A stretch of 64,000 nucleotides of DNA from Eleginops maclovinus (GCF_036324505.1 NC_086350.1:18155532-18219531); one strand, 5' to 3'. Positions 13,000-26,237 are shown, numbered from the stretch's first letter. A program made the numbers and translations. The notes: generated from the sequence alone by a model not told the origin.

Positions 13000-15109
13000 G
13001 ACACTGAGTGTTATTGCACATTATGTAATGTATATTGTAAGATCTGTGACAAGTTGTGCTGCTCCTATTTTAAATGGAATTGGTGCCTTATTACAGAAAT
13101 CAGCTGCTTACAAGGAAATACACAACCGTATTTCCCTGGGAGGGATAGAGTGGGATTTTCACACATGTGACGTGTATAGGAAAAACTGAACAAAAAACAC
13201 TCCATCAAAGTTAACAACGATGCATAGTTTCTGGTTTTATGAGGGGGGGGGGGGGGGGCGTAAACCTGTTTATAGCTCCACTTTTAACCAGTCAGTGAAT
13301 GGTTGAATGCCTTTGGCTTGGATGCAGGTATGAATACTAGAGTGGGATAGCTACAATAGATTTTAACGCTCTAACCCTTTTTCACATGTGGACATTTCTT
13401 GGTATATTGGCTACTTGAATACAAACACACATTCTTTCTTTGCTTTACTATTTCATTCGGTAACAGTTCAGATGTACTGATTGGATTGACTCGAGTGTAG
13501 AGAAATCTCTTTCAGCTCCCCGGTCATAAGATCCTTGCAGACTGCTTCCTATCATACCGGCCCATTGTCCCAGCTAACCTTCTTTTAACAAGGTTACATT
13601 TTCCAAGTGCTTAACCAGCGATCCGCTCTTATCTCCACCCAAAGACCCCTTTCCTGTCGCACACGTTGTGTTGTGATGTTAAAGAGGCCCCATTATAGTG
13701 CTGGTAGGGGGTCCTTACATACTCTGCAGGCCTGAGAGCCACTGAAAGGGGTTAAGCCTAGGATGACAAGGGGAAAAGGGGGGGTAGCCACAACCATGGT
13801 TAGTAGCTGAGTGAGGTGTGAATGTGTGGTTGTGTGTGTACATGTTTAGTTCTGAACCCAAGCTACAATTCCCATTTACTGGTTTACAGTACTTCTGACG
13901 CCCCGGTGATGCTACTGATGAAGTGGGGGCGGCTGTCCCGTTTATGTTTTTGTTTCCTGCTTATCTCTTCACTCCAGAACTCAAACTGACGGAAATATTT
14001 GAACACCAGTGCCCTTTTAGAAACTTCAGAAACTACTCTGACCGAGCGGTTTACTGTGTAGGCCTGAGTACTGCGAGGCAAACGTCTGGTTTGGTCCATC
14101 CTTAACTCTGTCTCTTTTTAGCTCCGTAATGGCTCCTGTGGTTCAGCTTCAGTGTTCTCAGACTGCCTGCTCTCCTCTGTCTGTGGTTTTTTCAGGGGAA
14201 AAGGGCCATTGAGTCTCTTCAATTTAAATCTTGAAATAGATCAGGAGGCCAGACTAGAAGAAAACCGATCCTCCTGACTGAAGCTCTTTTTACAAAATGG
14301 CTCAAGTTAGTTCTCTGTTCCAGTCTTATCGGAGATTACACGGATATCCTGCTGCTATTGATTTTTTATTGTAATTTTTCTAACCCCTTGAACGCTGTGA
14401 ACCCTACAATCAGTAGGAGCTACTTCCTGATATTCGATTGATTCACTCTCTGACCTATCAGGTGTTTGTCTAAAGGTCAGTTTGAAGTGTTTCATTTCTT
14501 TGATGTTGGGAAGAAGTCCTTTGACTATTGCTTGTGATGCTTGTTATCTCTCATAACCTTATCATCGACTCAAGGGGTCTGTATTTACTGTATTTAGGAC
14601 AGGGTGTGATACGGAAAAGCACGTCTTTGCAATTTGGAGTGCCTCTTCTTGTTCCAGAGAGACACAAATGTCTTGTGTTTGTTTTGAGATGTTTTTTGCT
14701 GACAAAATGTAGTTCTTCTCTGAAATGAAGGTTCTACATGTAGGATAAGTTTAATCCCTCAGAATTTGTCTGTTTTAGACACAATTTTCCTTGTTGGATG
14801 GTCACATGCTGTTTATGTTCCCTCGCAGATTGCATTAATTGCTTCCATATGCTACTGGTAAAATTCCTTTGCCTTCTAGAAGCATCGATTGTGCAATATG
14901 TTGTTGGCGCAGTCTCAAGAGCAAAGTGATTCAGTGAGCTTTGTTAAACTGGTTCCAGAGTTATGCTGTATTCATCAAAGACCTGAACACAATATCCACG
15001 TCCTCTAGTTTTTACCCTATAGCATGTGCACCAGTGTCTCTCAATGCTTGTTTGAATGTTGATGTTAATAATAACAAATATATAAATATATAATAAGCAT
15101 AGTCTGAAG

Positions 15110-15140
<31 letters not shown>

Positions 15141-18100
15141 AAAGCGATAAGAGGGAGCTCTTTAGTAACAAATTGTAGTATTTTAGAGAAAGCACTTAAA
15201 CTAATTCTCCAGCGCAGCTCTGTAATGTGTCCTCAAGCGCTTCCAGGATTAATTGGAACCAGGTTCTGGTAATGAGACAGAATGGTGAACCTGCCAGAGG
15301 GCTGCTCCTCCTTTAACTTTATTCTGTATTCATCCCAGCAGCTCATATAAGCACCAGTGTGGGGACAGAGAGATGTATGTTTGGCGCACTTAAAATCAAT
15401 GCTGCGTGCACACACTTGTCGTCACACACGTGCTTGCACAGGTGCACTCTCTCAGACCAAAACAAGACCCTCTTCTTCTGGATCTTCCCGAGCTCTGTGC
15501 TGGGATCAGGCTTGTGACTCAGCTGTTGGGACCAGCTGAGAGGGAAAGGGAGCAACAGCCAGAGACGTGTGTTCGATTGTGTGTGTAAAGCCACAGGTGT
15601 CTGCGTACGAAATAGTTCGTTAGATGGGTAGTTGTGGTGGTGCAGCAGGAAAATGAGTTAGTAAAGACGGCAGGGGGCTGGGGGGAGGGGGTGTTGCTGG
15701 GAAAAGTGAAAGGAATAAGAGAGACACCGTTGAACAGCTGTCAGTCCTCAGCCTCTGCAGCACTGACCCCGGTGTCACCCGACTATACAGCCCTGTTTCC
15801 TTATTGTGTTTTATTGCAGATAAACACCAGCATGTCTGTCTTCCTGCTTCACACCCCCCCTCCTCTCCTTAATAAGTTCAAAAGACATCCGTTTTGCGCA
15901 TGTGATTTTTCTCATGGTGTTATTCTGCCATGTTTTTGGATCAAGAGTCTGTCTGGTTCCTGTTGGTGCCAGGCAGGCTGTGGTTGCCCCCACCCCCCTG
16001 CCCGGGAGACATGTACCCAGCCCCGGCCTCACTTCCCCTCTACTCCTGCCTCCTGGCCTGCCCTGATCTGTCACTGATCTGGTGAGGGAGAAAGAGACAT
16101 CTGCTGCCTTTTATGGCAAAGACTGGCCTGGGAGAACTTCACCAAGAACAGACTAAGCCTGTGTGTGTGTGTCGCTGCGAAGACCGACTATGTACGTATG
16201 AGGGGAGGAGTGCTGGCAGAGAAGAAGTTTTCTTTATCCTAAAATAAACTAATGACTCCAGAATTTCACCTCCCCTCACCACACAAATGTTCACAAGAGG
16301 TGGAGGGGGCGTTTCTATGGAAAATGATGAAATTACAGAGGCAGGAAATACCTCAGTGAGACAGAATGTTTTCAGAAGGGGGGCGAAGAACTGACGTGAA
16401 CCTTTTAGGAGTGTTTCTTCTGAGGAGCTTAGCAGAGCCTTTGAAAGGCCGTGACGGTATCTGTGGATGAAGCTTGGTAAAGCTCTTTCACATGATGGAA
16501 CATGTAGCTTCCCGTGCAAAACCACCCACACATGAATCCGTCCTCATGAGCAGGAAGAGTCTGTCGTCTGATTTGAGGGGGAGGAGGAGGAGGAAGCAGA
16601 CAGAAATGAGGAGAAACCAAACTAATTATGAACAAAGGCACGGGAAAGAGCTTTCGGGTAAAAAGATAAAGAAAGCTGAGTTCAAATGTGAGTCAGAGTA
16701 AAGGTCATAGCATTAAAGGTGAGGACCCAATTTGGCCTGAGGCTTTTGACCCTGAACAATAGGCATTTTGGACAGGTGAGCCTGCAGCCATGAAGAGGAA
16801 AAGTGTGGAAATACATGCCTACAAGCCTAAAGAAAGACAATATATGGATAAAAGCAAGAGGGAGCAGAGCAACATGAGAGAACAGGGGACAGAGAAAGTG
16901 GCCTCACATTAATAATGAGCCAGCAGTGTAATCTGCAGTGTCCTCGCTTTTTCAAATGAGGCCAAAACACGCTCTGGATCGGCCTGATAGGAAGAGCCGA
17001 GCACCTTGATGAATCATTACCCAGCTAATGAGAACCTGAGCAGCGGCGTGTGTGTCCGGGACGTGATTGTGCAAGTGTTGGTCCTTCACGTCTTTACTTT
17101 TTCACATGAGGCCCACAGGCGGTTTACAGCTAAGCATTTCTCCTGACAGCTAAATTAGACAACATCAGACGTGTAAGGGGGGAAACATTTACAAAGTAAA
17201 CGACTGCTGGCTTTGTATGCACATGTTGACATGCCTTGCCTTGTTTGCTGAGGTGGAAAGCAGGGCTACGCTTCCTGGAGAGGGGAATTCAGCTCGTGCT
17301 GCACAGTCCTGTCGTGTTTAGTATGTGTTTATTAGTTCCCATGGATATCAGCTGGACCTGTGTGGATCCACCTCCTCTTCTCATTCCTTTCCCCCCCCCC
17401 GTCGGCTCTCTTATCCTTTCTGTATTCCTAATATCTCAGGCTGCATGGGGACTGTGCATTTTCTCCAGAAACCCCAACATTCATCGCGCCCAGCGTGAGT
17501 CGCAGCATAGTGAAAATGAAAGGGGTTTAACAGCTGCGGGACGACAGTGTTTATGAACCCTGTGAGAACAGCTCTCTCCAGGAGCCGGTGCGGCCGTCTA
17601 CAGGGAGTGTGACTGGGGAGGACAGGGGACAGAGCCAGGGACTCTTAGCTGGATCATTGTGTTTAGACAGAGGGTGTGGGGAGAGGAGCAATAGGAACCG
17701 GAGATTGAAGGGGCAAGCGGTAGACGGGTGGAAATGAGGGTCAAGAAAAGCGCAATAAATTCAATCCGCGAACTGAACTCCCTCGTCCTAATGCAACCTT
17801 AACAGCAGCAGCAGAGCCAAGATAGAGCAAACGTAAAGATGTAGGGGAAGGAGAGCATTGAACAGATCCTGTCCATTACATCAGCCCCAGATTTTCTCCG
17901 ACAAATGTGCCTCTGTTTATTTTTCTCACTCTCATATCAAGGGTTTCAACCTTTGACCCCAGATTGCACTGCTTCCGTTGATACAGACGGGCTGTGTGGG
18001 GGGGGGAGGGAGGGGGGGGGTTATAGCCCTGGAAATGCAGGAAGAGTGTGATATGACATCCCGGTGCTAAAACTAGCAGTGGAAGTACAAGGTGCTTGGG

Positions 18101-21100
18101 ACGGCTGTCTGTATGGAAGCTATAGACCTAACATCAGGTCAGAGGTCAGAGAGAGGGGTCCGGTACAGAAACAGAGGACCCTTTTGTTCAGGGAATACAC
18201 TTTGGGAAAAGCAACAGAAAGTTTAAACTTGTTTCTGTGATTTTTACAAAACTCTGGTGATCCAAGTGTCTTGTTTTTATAATAAACAATAACCTGTTGT
18301 GACCACCCCAGTTCATCAAGTATTGTCCAGTCCCTTGCACTGTCCAATGAAACAGCAAACAAACCATTTGCATCAACACTTGCTTTCTTATTTTCCTTAT
18401 CTTTTATTGCTCTTATCAAGTCCTTTGCAGCTCCTTAACCTGTCCCCCTCTGTGCCGTGTTTCAGGAAGTCGAAGACGAAGCCAAATGGGAAGAAGCCTC
18501 CGACAGAAGAGAAGAAGCAGTACTTGGAGCTGGAGTACACAAAAGTCCGCGTGGTGGACTTTGACCTCAAGGAGCTGGTGGTGCTGCCCAGAGAGATAGA
18601 CCTCAACGAATGGCTCGCCAGCAACAGTGAGTTCCTCTGTAGTCCATGATGGGATGTATGTAGGATTCAAACACAGAACTGAGGAAGACTAACAGACAAC
18701 AGCCATTTTTAGAATGCAAAATAATCTTAATTATGTAATCGAAATTCAGGACACTGAGGTAACATTGGAATTGTTTTTCCCAGTTGGTATGCACTTGTTT
18801 GGAAATGACTTGATGTTCCAGTGTTTCTGGAGCTGCAGCTCTGACAGAGCCAAGCCCATAACATGATCCAGGCCTGGCACAGCGTTGAGTCTTTCCCAAT
18901 AACACAGCAGCGTTCACTGCCGGCTGCAGCCTTTAATCCATATTGAAATGTGGAGTTGTCCTTTTGAGCATCATCCCTCTCCCTCCCTTTGTTTTGATCA
19001 ACTATCTGAACCAGTGTGAGGGGAAATTAAAAAAGCATTCTTGTCTTTTGTATGTTAATGTGTTGTAATTAGAAGTTATGTAAGCTGGCTTGTATCAACT
19101 TGTGTCTACCACTTATTGGGATTTGACTAACAAAAACATAACGGCTGAGCTTTGTTTTAATTAAATAGTTTGTTTAACAAAATCAATAATGATTGGAGCC
19201 TTTTCATTCTGCCCGCTCATGTAAACCAAAACGATGTGTTTTTTCTGTTTCAGAATTTGGTAATTTCTTTTATTTTATAGTATATTTCTACACCTTATTT
19301 AACCTCGTAAGATGCAGTTAAACATGTGTCTCCTGTAGGTGAAGCTTCATTTTTCTTTATATTCATTTTTATTTTTCAGCATGTCATAGATGATTGTTTG
19401 CTTAGGCTCTAACAACATCCACACTGAATGTTTTTCTTTGGTGCAAAATAAATAAGAATACTTTTTCCTAAATTTTCTGTTATGGTTCCAAGCTGTTAGG
19501 TTGTTTGTTTTTTAAAGAAAAACATACATTTAAAGGAATGCCAGCATACCAAAAACATCTCAGAAGTCTGTCCAACAAGTATGCATTTCTCCTGACTGAA
19601 TACACCCCCAGATTTGCCTAATGCTTTGTTTTGCAGCATTAAAGTCTCTGTAAGCGTTTCCCTGGTGGCAGAAATACCTGTTCAGGTTTAAGTGACTGGA
19701 GCAGCAACTGAAACGCTTGCGAAAGCGGCAGCCACCCCCCATATTTTCATCTATCTCACACGCTGTTAAAGGATGTGATGAATTGGTGCTTGTTGCTGTC
19801 CCTTTGATCACAGGGCTAGATGCTCTGCAGTATGAAGTACAGCCCTCTCTTATGTTCAGGCAGTGTTTTAGTTATTCATTCTGTGGTGCAGAATTGTACT
19901 TTCCACACAATGATTTATTCCTGCATAACAAAAGAGACACTAACACAAAAGTAACAAAAATGACTGTTTCTCTTTGCTACAGCGACAACGTTCTTCAATC
20001 TTATCAACCTGCAGTACAGCACCATCTCAGAGTTCTGCACTGGAGAAACCTGTCAAGCCATGACAGCCTGCAACACGTAAGTTATCTCCCGCGCTTTTGG
20101 TTTATTCATCGCTCACCTGCCGTGAACCATTGGTTTATTTATCAGAAATTGGTTAATTTATCAAGGGACCTGGTCAGCGAGGGATGGCTCACAGAGGGTG
20201 CTCTCAGGTTAATTTTAGTCTTTGAACGTCCCACACAGTCCTTGACTGTGCAGCATGCGGGGTCAGTGTACTGCACTGAGCTGTTTATTTACCTTTGTAC
20301 ATACATTGTGTCTCCATGCTTGCTGCGTCTGTGATTCAGCACTGCGTATTAAAGTCTTAAAACTACAATCCACTATGTGGCTCAGCAGTCAGAGTAACAC
20401 AAACAAAGTGTGTTGTTTTAAGACCCAATTCCCTCTTTTCCTTACATCCATAGCTACACACATAAGTTTGAACCATAGAAAGTCAAGACAAAAACTATTA
20501 CACACTTTTTAAAATATTCGATACGTTTTCAGTTGAGTTCAGACATCATTTAGTTTCAAACACAGACAGTGTAGGTGCTGCATCTGACCCCTTAGTGCAG
20601 TGAGAGATTCATATTTAAATATTTAAAGACATCCTGGGGATACATGCTGCAGATTCACTATTTATCCCTTTTGGTCCAGACTGTGTTTCTTGCTGGTATA
20701 TGTAGTCGGCCAACACCATTATATCCACTTCCCGAAAACTCCCTAAAAGTCAGCCATTAACCTCAGGACATTAGTTCCTATGATAATGCCAGCTGCAAAA
20801 CAGTCACTGGACAAATTCCTCAGGCCTGGGATAATTTTAGCGGGGTGATTGCTGGTGAATTAATGATTTAAGAAAAGTCAGTTACACGCAGTGGTTAAGG
20901 TTAGAGGATCATAACAGGGAGGCCCATTCATGCCAAGCTAACAGAAAGGGAGGCGACTGACTGTAAGCGTTTATCTAACTCGTTTGCCCTGTCGGGGCGG
21001 GGTGCCGTCTTTATGTGTGAGCACTCGTCTCCGTCATTGCCCCTGCTTACACTGAAGGCTGGAAAAACCTGATTCCCCACAACACTCACTACACAGCTCC

Positions 21101-23781
21101 TAACACACGACATGCGCTCTACTGGCGCATGTGCAAATATGACAGCGACACATTCATTGAGTAATGACACATATGTGACAGGTCTGCTGTTAACCTCTCA
21201 GTCAACAGTGGATTTTTCCACTGCTGTCACCTTTAGCTACTGCTACCAACCCACACCCTGAGAAAATGCTAGAAGTCAGAGCGTTTCGCCTGCACTATGT
21301 GGAGAGAGGAGAGCGGATTAACATGTTTTTGTTTGCAGTGTCTATTGACCCAAGGAAAACAAACACAATTCTTTAAAACATTTGTATAGTTCTTCTCACA
21401 GCTCCACCCCGGATTAGACTTAAATGTTAATGAATTCAATAAAACTGTGTTTCTAAATCACCGTTTATGATTGAACCTTCCCCACTGCCCACGGTATCCC
21501 TCCCTTTCTGTGGTTAAAACTAACTGAGCCGCATTCGCAGCAGTGCCCCTGCCCGAAGGCAGAGCTCAGCACTATTTTTGGAAGAAAATGTTTCCATGCG
21601 CTATGAGGGAACGGAACCATTTGGTAGCTATTTAGACTCATTTTGTATGGGAGGGGGAATAGATGTGTATGCTCACTCTGTTCATTAGCGGCGGGTTCTT
21701 ATAGCCCATTTACCAAGAGTCATTAACAAATGTCCTATCAAATATTGAATCCCCTATTTGCAAAGAGTTTGAGAAACATTCAGTTAGTCATTAAACTCAA
21801 TAATTGAATCTGTTTACCTGAACTTTACTCCTTTGGGTTTTAATCAGCCACAGCTTGTTGTGTTTCATTGCTTTTCTTACATCCCTTAAACATATAGACT
21901 GCGCAGGTGCAGGTCTGTAAATCGCTCTACAGTGGGCCCCCCTTCCCAGTTCATCATCACTTATAAACCCCAACACAATAATAAAAACAATTTGTAGGAA
22001 ATTGGAGGGGGAATATGAGATAACAGTATAGAATAAAGGAAGTAAACAATACAATAAGACTTTCAAATATAAAGTCAAAACTTCCATAAATGCAATCAAA
22101 TCCTTTCCCTCCCCAACCAAACAGTTCATAAACAGTAGATAAACTATCCTCTGAGGAAATCTTTGTTGCATGTGCCGAGGATTCATCCTGTCAAGAGTGT
22201 TTGTAGGTTAGTCGGCGTCTCTCCCACACACACACAGTCTAATCCCGAGTGAGTCAGTGTACTGTGAGAGTCTGGTGGTCAGCAGGGTCGGGTATGTGGA
22301 CGCTTTACATTCCTCAGGATTTGTAATGTCTGCCCCACTGCCTCCCAGACCCTCTAACTGCTCACAGAAACATCTGCCTGCACATTTGTCAGTTAAAGAA
22401 TCGACCTCTCCAGATCGCTAATTAGTCAGCTGGTCTTTTGTCTCCGTGGTACTAGTCCCTGGTTAGCTCCTTCATCCTCTTTCTAAGGTGTCTGCCGACC
22501 TGCTAGCATGACTGGCTCTGTGCTGCTGACCTGCTGACTGACATTTGTTAACTATAACTCGGATCCGCCCGTCTACACTTCAGCTATTTGGGTCATCCCC
22601 TCCGGAAACGTTTGATCAGCAGCGGGATCGGGGGGTCCTGTAACAGCAGGGAATTTTTCACGATCTGGAAATAAAAGCTCCGGTTCAGGGAGTTCAGAAA
22701 GTCTACCAGAATAAACACTGTATCTTAATCTGAACCATAACATTTAAAAAACTATAAGGCACTGAGACAATGGGTTTTCCCTAAATGAGGAAATAAGGGA
22801 TGTCTCATAGGCTGCCTGCATGTTGTTTTTGTTCCTGCTTGAATACACTTCATCACCAGGAAATGCTCCGTTTTTGTCTTCAACCACAAGCATATTTTAG
22901 GAGACATTCACTATGATTAATAAACCTTGGCTCACAGTTGTGTAACAGTATCATGCTCCACAGTGATATGTCTTACGTGGTATTTTGCTATGCGTCTGTG
23001 ATACAGGGGTTCATGTTATTTCTTTCTCTTTTTAGAATATACTACTGGTATGACGAGAGGGGGAAGAAGACGAAGTGCACTGCTCCACAATACGTCGACT
23101 TCGTAATGAGTCTTTGTCAGAAACTGGTCACAGATGAGGAAATCTTTCCTACAAAATATGGTGAGTTTTCCTCTGAAGGATCTGATGTCGCTCTGCTTCC
23201 CCCTGCTGCCTCAGAGTGAGAGTCAATGAGTAGTTAAACAAAAGGGAATTTGATTATCTTTAGGGCAGCATTTCACAATCATTCTTCCTGTCATTAAATC
23301 TGCCCATTACTTCCTCGGCCAATTGATTATTTATTTTGTTTTATTAAAAATTGTTTTAATCGTTTCAAAAGATGGGCTCAGTACAATTATCCAAAGCATA
23401 AATTGACAAATTGTGATTCCTGAGCCTCATCCCGTCTCTCTTGTTTTTTGTCTCTCTTCAGGCAAAGAGTTCCCCAACTCCTTCGAGTCCTTGGTAAAGA
23501 AGATCTGCCGGTACCTGTTCCACGTGCTGGCTCACCTCTACTGGGCGCACTTTAAAGAGACGGTGGCTCTGGACCTGCAGGGCCACTTGAACACTCTGTA
23601 TGCACATTTCATCGTTTTCGTAAGGGAATTCAACCTGGTCGACCCCAAGGAGACCTGTATCATGGACGACCTGTCCGAAATCCTCTGCACCCCAGCCCCC
23701 CCACCTGCGCCCACCCCAGCCCCTTCCGCCCCAGACTCAGCGCCCTCCCCTTCTTCACAAAACCACGTGACGGAGAGATGA
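11693..23781 (+). CDS. mob2: MOB kinase activator 2 (five coding exons)
   Basis: Coding exons 11693-11808, 18466-18626, 19983-20076, 23036-23160 and 23462-23781 join in phase to 816 nt, 271 residues plus TGA. MOB2 is a small zinc-binding co-regulator of NDR1/2 (STK38/STK38L) kinases; it competes with MOB1 and has reported roles in neurite growth and the DNA-damage response. The Mob fold is visible from about residue 70: Cys111 and Cys116 (CTGETC) with His190 and His195 (HLYWAH) are the expected zinc ligands, and the stretches LVVLPREIDLNEWLAS and CTAPQYVDFVM match human MOB2. The first ATG has A at -3 and G at +4; in-frame Met15 and Met29 are alternatives, and Met29 starts MVLQAVGKVLR as in a human isoform I recall. 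The tail is Pro/Ala-rich but ends QNHVTER, close to human QNHVKER. It is convergent with kcnj11. Confidence 0.95.
12958..12996. repeat. (AG)n microsatellite
   Basis: About 19 AG units in mob2 intron 1. Confidence 0.95.
13243..13258. repeat. poly-G run (16)
   Basis: Sixteen consecutive G in mob2 intron 1; length is likely to be sequencing- and slippage-prone. Confidence 0.9.
15110..15139. repeat. (GT)n microsatellite
   Basis: Short GT array with one GG interruption in mob2 intron 1. Confidence 0.9.
17998..18020 (+). repeat. G-quadruplex-type tract
   Basis: G9-A-G3-A-G9 on the plus strand satisfies a four-run G-quadruplex pattern. It lies about 450 bp upstream of mob2 exon 2, in intron 1. 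Confidence 0.7.
18466..18626 (+). CDS. mob2: mob2 coding exon 2
   Basis: Acceptor TTTCAG|G, donor A|GTGAGT. Codes residues 39-93, from KSKTKPNGKKPPTEEKK through LVVLPREIDLNEWLAS, which matches human MOB2 closely. Confidence 0.95.
18627..19982 (+). other. mob2: mob2 intron 2
   Basis: 1.36 kb; no repeat or exon recognised. Confidence 0.8.
19983..20076 (+). CDS. mob2: mob2 coding exon 3
   Basis: Acceptor CTACAG|C, donor AC|GTAAGT. Codes residues 93-124 including the zinc-ligand cysteines in FCTGETC. Confidence 0.95.
20077..23035 (+). other. mob2: mob2 intron 3
   Basis: 2.96 kb; no exon or mobile element recognised in either strand. Confidence 0.8.
23036..23160 (+). CDS. mob2: mob2 coding exon 4
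   Basis: Acceptor TTTTAG|A, donor G|GTGAGT. Codes residues 124-166 (YYWYDERGKKTKC through FPTKYG). Human has Gln where this protein has Ile125, just before YYWYDERG. Confidence 0.95.
23462..23781 (+). CDS. mob2: mob2 coding exon 5 with stop
   Basis: Acceptor CTTCAG|GC. Codes residues 166-271, with the zinc histidines in HVLAHLYWAHF and a Pro/Ala/Ser-rich tail that replaces the Gly/Ser-rich human tail before the shared QNHV-ER end. TGA stop at 23779-23781. Confidence 0.95.
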
Positions 23782-23942
23782 GCGGGGGCGGCGACGAGAC
23801 ATCAGCCCCGGGGGTGATTGAAGATCAGATAGAGGAGAGAAGGAAAGACAGCCTGGCCCCCTTCCTGGGCGCCAGCAGGACTTAAGAGACCTTCCACTAC
23901 CCTTATATTTCGCTACAACACCAACCTACCAGCCGGAAGGAA

Positions 23943-23984
23943 GGGGGGGAGGGTTTTCGGGGGGTTTGGGGTGGCGGGGAGGGG
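23943..23984 (+). promoter_or_regulatory. mob2: G-quadruplex-type tract in mob2 3' UTR
   Basis: Six G runs of 3-7 on the sense strand within 42 nt, about 160 nt after the stop codon. They would be present in the mRNA, so an RNA quadruplex is plausible. Confidence 0.6.
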
Positions 23985-23988
23985 TTTG

Positions 23989-24012
23989 TCACGCCAGCAG
24001 GAATTGGCGTGA
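23989..24012 (+). repeat. 8-bp hairpin in mob2 3' UTR
   Basis: TCACGCCA and its exact complement TGGCGTGA flank an 8-nt loop, immediately after the G-rich tract. Confidence 0.7.
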
Positions 24013-24615
24013 GCGTTCCTCCCAGGGGCAAATCCCTCCCATCTTCTCTGCAGTTTAAACTAGGAACAAAAAAGTATGTGTATGTTTTATTTCTTTTGGT
24101 TTTATTTCACTTTTTTTTTATTTTTAAGTTTAATATTTTGTTGTGGGAGGGGGGTGCAGTGTGTCCCTTCACCTCCCTCTGACCTCTACCTAACATACAG
24201 TACAGGAAGGGGGCTCTGCTTTGCTTCAACCTACTATTGTACAGTGCTGTTGATGTGTGGAGAGAGGCGTCCCCTCCTCCCTGCAGGCGCACGGCCACTA
24301 CGCTGGCCAATAGGGAGCCACGTTACTGCCTGGCGGGGCGATACTAGCCAATCACTGTTTGGGTTGTTTTTGTGGGGGATGATTAAAGCGCTTCCTACTC
24401 AGGACCTGAGAGAATACGTCACTGCTGCCAGAGAGAATTTCACTCTTTATTTCCCCTATTCTCGGTCCCTTGTTCACCAGACTGCTCAGTCCTTCATGAC
24501 AGATGTTGATCGTGTTTAACTAGTCACATTATCGCCCCTTACAAACATGTCCCAGAGCCCCCCTCTAGAGGGCAGCACACACAAAGAGCAGGCCACAGAT
24601 ACAGGGAGAAGAACA

Positions 24616-24621
24616 AATAAA
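24616..24621 (+). terminator. mob2: candidate mob2 polyadenylation signal (proximal)
   Basis: AATAAA about 835 nt after the stop codon. Confidence 0.45.
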
Positions 24622-25249
24622 GATTGTATGTTAGATAATTAATCTGATCAGAGAGGTGATGCTTTCAGACAGACTGAGGCAGAATCAGAGCAGTTTGCTG
24701 GTGTTCAGCATACCAGAAGCCCCCCCAGAACCACCACCACCACCACCACCCGCTCCAGCAGCACAGAAGGACAAAGACATGAGGTAATGTCTGCAGGCCC
24801 ACAGAGGCAGAGATGGAGACAGACAGAGGGGTGGGAGTGGATGGTGAGGAGCTGCTCTGCTGTGTAACAGTCACCAGTACTCCCAGTGCAAAAATAACAA
24901 AAATCTCCACTTCTGGATTATTGTTTGACCTCTCCCTTTTTACAATTTGCTTTTTAAAAAAGATTATCAGAGGAAGATTAGTTCAGAGATAAAAACAATA
25001 ATGGTATCATTACACATGTATAGAAAATGCACAGTCTGCTTGGACTTTACTGTACAAAGAATCGCATTCGGGTTCGGTCAGACATAGCCTCTGTATGGAG
25101 GAGGATTGGGTTTATAATTCTCCTTTTTTATTTATTTTTATTTTATTTTTTTTGCAGGGTTCTTCAGTTTTGGCTCTCGTTTTTATGTATTTTAATTATT
25201 AACTAAGTTAAAAGCAATTTAATATTTTAAGCTCTGCGGATTATAATCT

Positions 25250-25255
25250 AATAAA
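25250..25255 (+). terminator. mob2: candidate mob2 polyadenylation signal (distal)
   Basis: AATAAA in an AT-rich stretch, followed about 25 nt later by a T-rich element, as expected downstream of a cleavage site. Confidence 0.5.
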
Positions 25256-26237
25256 AGAGAGAAATGCCATTTTGACTCTGGTCTTTTTTTATCTGTGTGT
25301 TAATTATTCAGGAGGGAAGAAACATGAGCGTCTTGTGCTCAGCCTCATAAACACGATGCTATTTTTAAAGGGGAACTCAACGTATTTTACCGTTCACAGG
25401 TCATGAGGAGTGCTGCTCGGTTTGTAAACACAGTTTGCAATGCGCTCTGTATCTGAAGGAGCTCTGTGAAGTAAAAACTGGTAACGGTAAGCCTGTGTTT
25501 TTGCAAACTGGGTGCATAACATTTAAAAAGTGCTAAGGTCAACCAGAAAGGGAGGGTCAAATTAAAAGTTGGTTGCATTATTGGAAATGTAGGATTGCGT
25601 TTTTGAAGATTGAATCATAGGGAGCAAAAGTCAGAACATCTCATCAGCTGTTGGGTTTTTTCCTTTTTTTCTCTCATGAGTAGATCTAAAACAATAAATC
25701 TGACAAAGTGTATCTATTGACAGTGACTTATGACACATATAAAAATGTATAGCGCATATCTTGGTCTCAATTTAGGGTTAGATATATCAAAATGCTGCAA
25801 GGTGATTAGGCATACTGGATTTTTAGACCGAAATATCTGTATATCATCAGTTGGGCTTGAAAGTACTAAAAGTCAGTGTCCTTTCTACAAATCATGAGTA
25901 AGACTCCTTAAAGACACACTTGACATCAGGCATTCTCCTTTATTGCTTATAAATAAATGCAGTCACTTTTGATTAAAAAGAAGAATCAAACAAAGCCAAA
26001 CTGGACTTTCTTTTCATTCTGGGTACCAGAACTCCTCAGTTTTTATAAGAGTTATAGGCCTACTGTTATTCTCAGTGCAATCTCTCTGCGAGTGTTCACC
26101 CTAACCCTGAGTAAAAAGCTTCTTAATGTGCGTATATATATATATATCATATTTGTCTTTTAACCATCTTTAACAATATTTCATTCTGATATAAAATGCT
26201 GGCAGTCTGGCAGACATGGTTTAACATAGTTCACTTT
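25256..26237. other. convergent mob2/kcnj11 spacer and kcnj11 3' UTR
   Basis: The tail-to-tail interval. On the minus strand the kcnj11 3' UTR probably runs from 26237 to just below the AATAAA at 25939-25944. A short (TA)n stretch lies at about 26131-26147. Nothing else is recognised. Confidence 0.6.
25939..25944 (-). terminator. kcnj11: candidate kcnj11 polyadenylation signal
   Basis: TTTATT on the plus strand, AATAAA on the minus strand, about 295 nt after the kcnj11 stop. Confidence 0.5.

Larger units (their letters stand above)
11809..18465 (+). other. mob2: mob2 intron 1
   Basis: 6.7 kb with no supported exon. It holds an (AG)n array, a G run and a G-quadruplex-type tract, listed separately. 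I looked for a short alternative first exon like the human MDWLMG exon and did not find one. A 20-bp stretch at about 13679-13700 (TTAAAGAGGCCCCATTAT) resembles the end of the repeat at 42714-43085. Confidence 0.8.
23782..25255 (+). other. mob2: mob2 3' UTR (extent inferred)
   Basis: Downstream of the mob2 stop are a G-quadruplex-type tract, an 8-bp hairpin, a (CCA)n stretch (24731-24750) and AATAAA signals at 24616-24621 and 25250-25255. Either signal could end the transcript. No separate gene is supported here. Confidence 0.5.

Noticed and set aside
19717..20334. 205-residue plus-strand open frame
   Set aside because: Overlaps mob2 exon 3 in another frame; the mob2 frame is the conserved one.
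24304..24352. Two CCAAT words suggesting a promoter downstream of mob2
   Set aside because: No coding exon follows on the plus strand, and the position fits the mob2 3' UTR; chance occurrence is likely.
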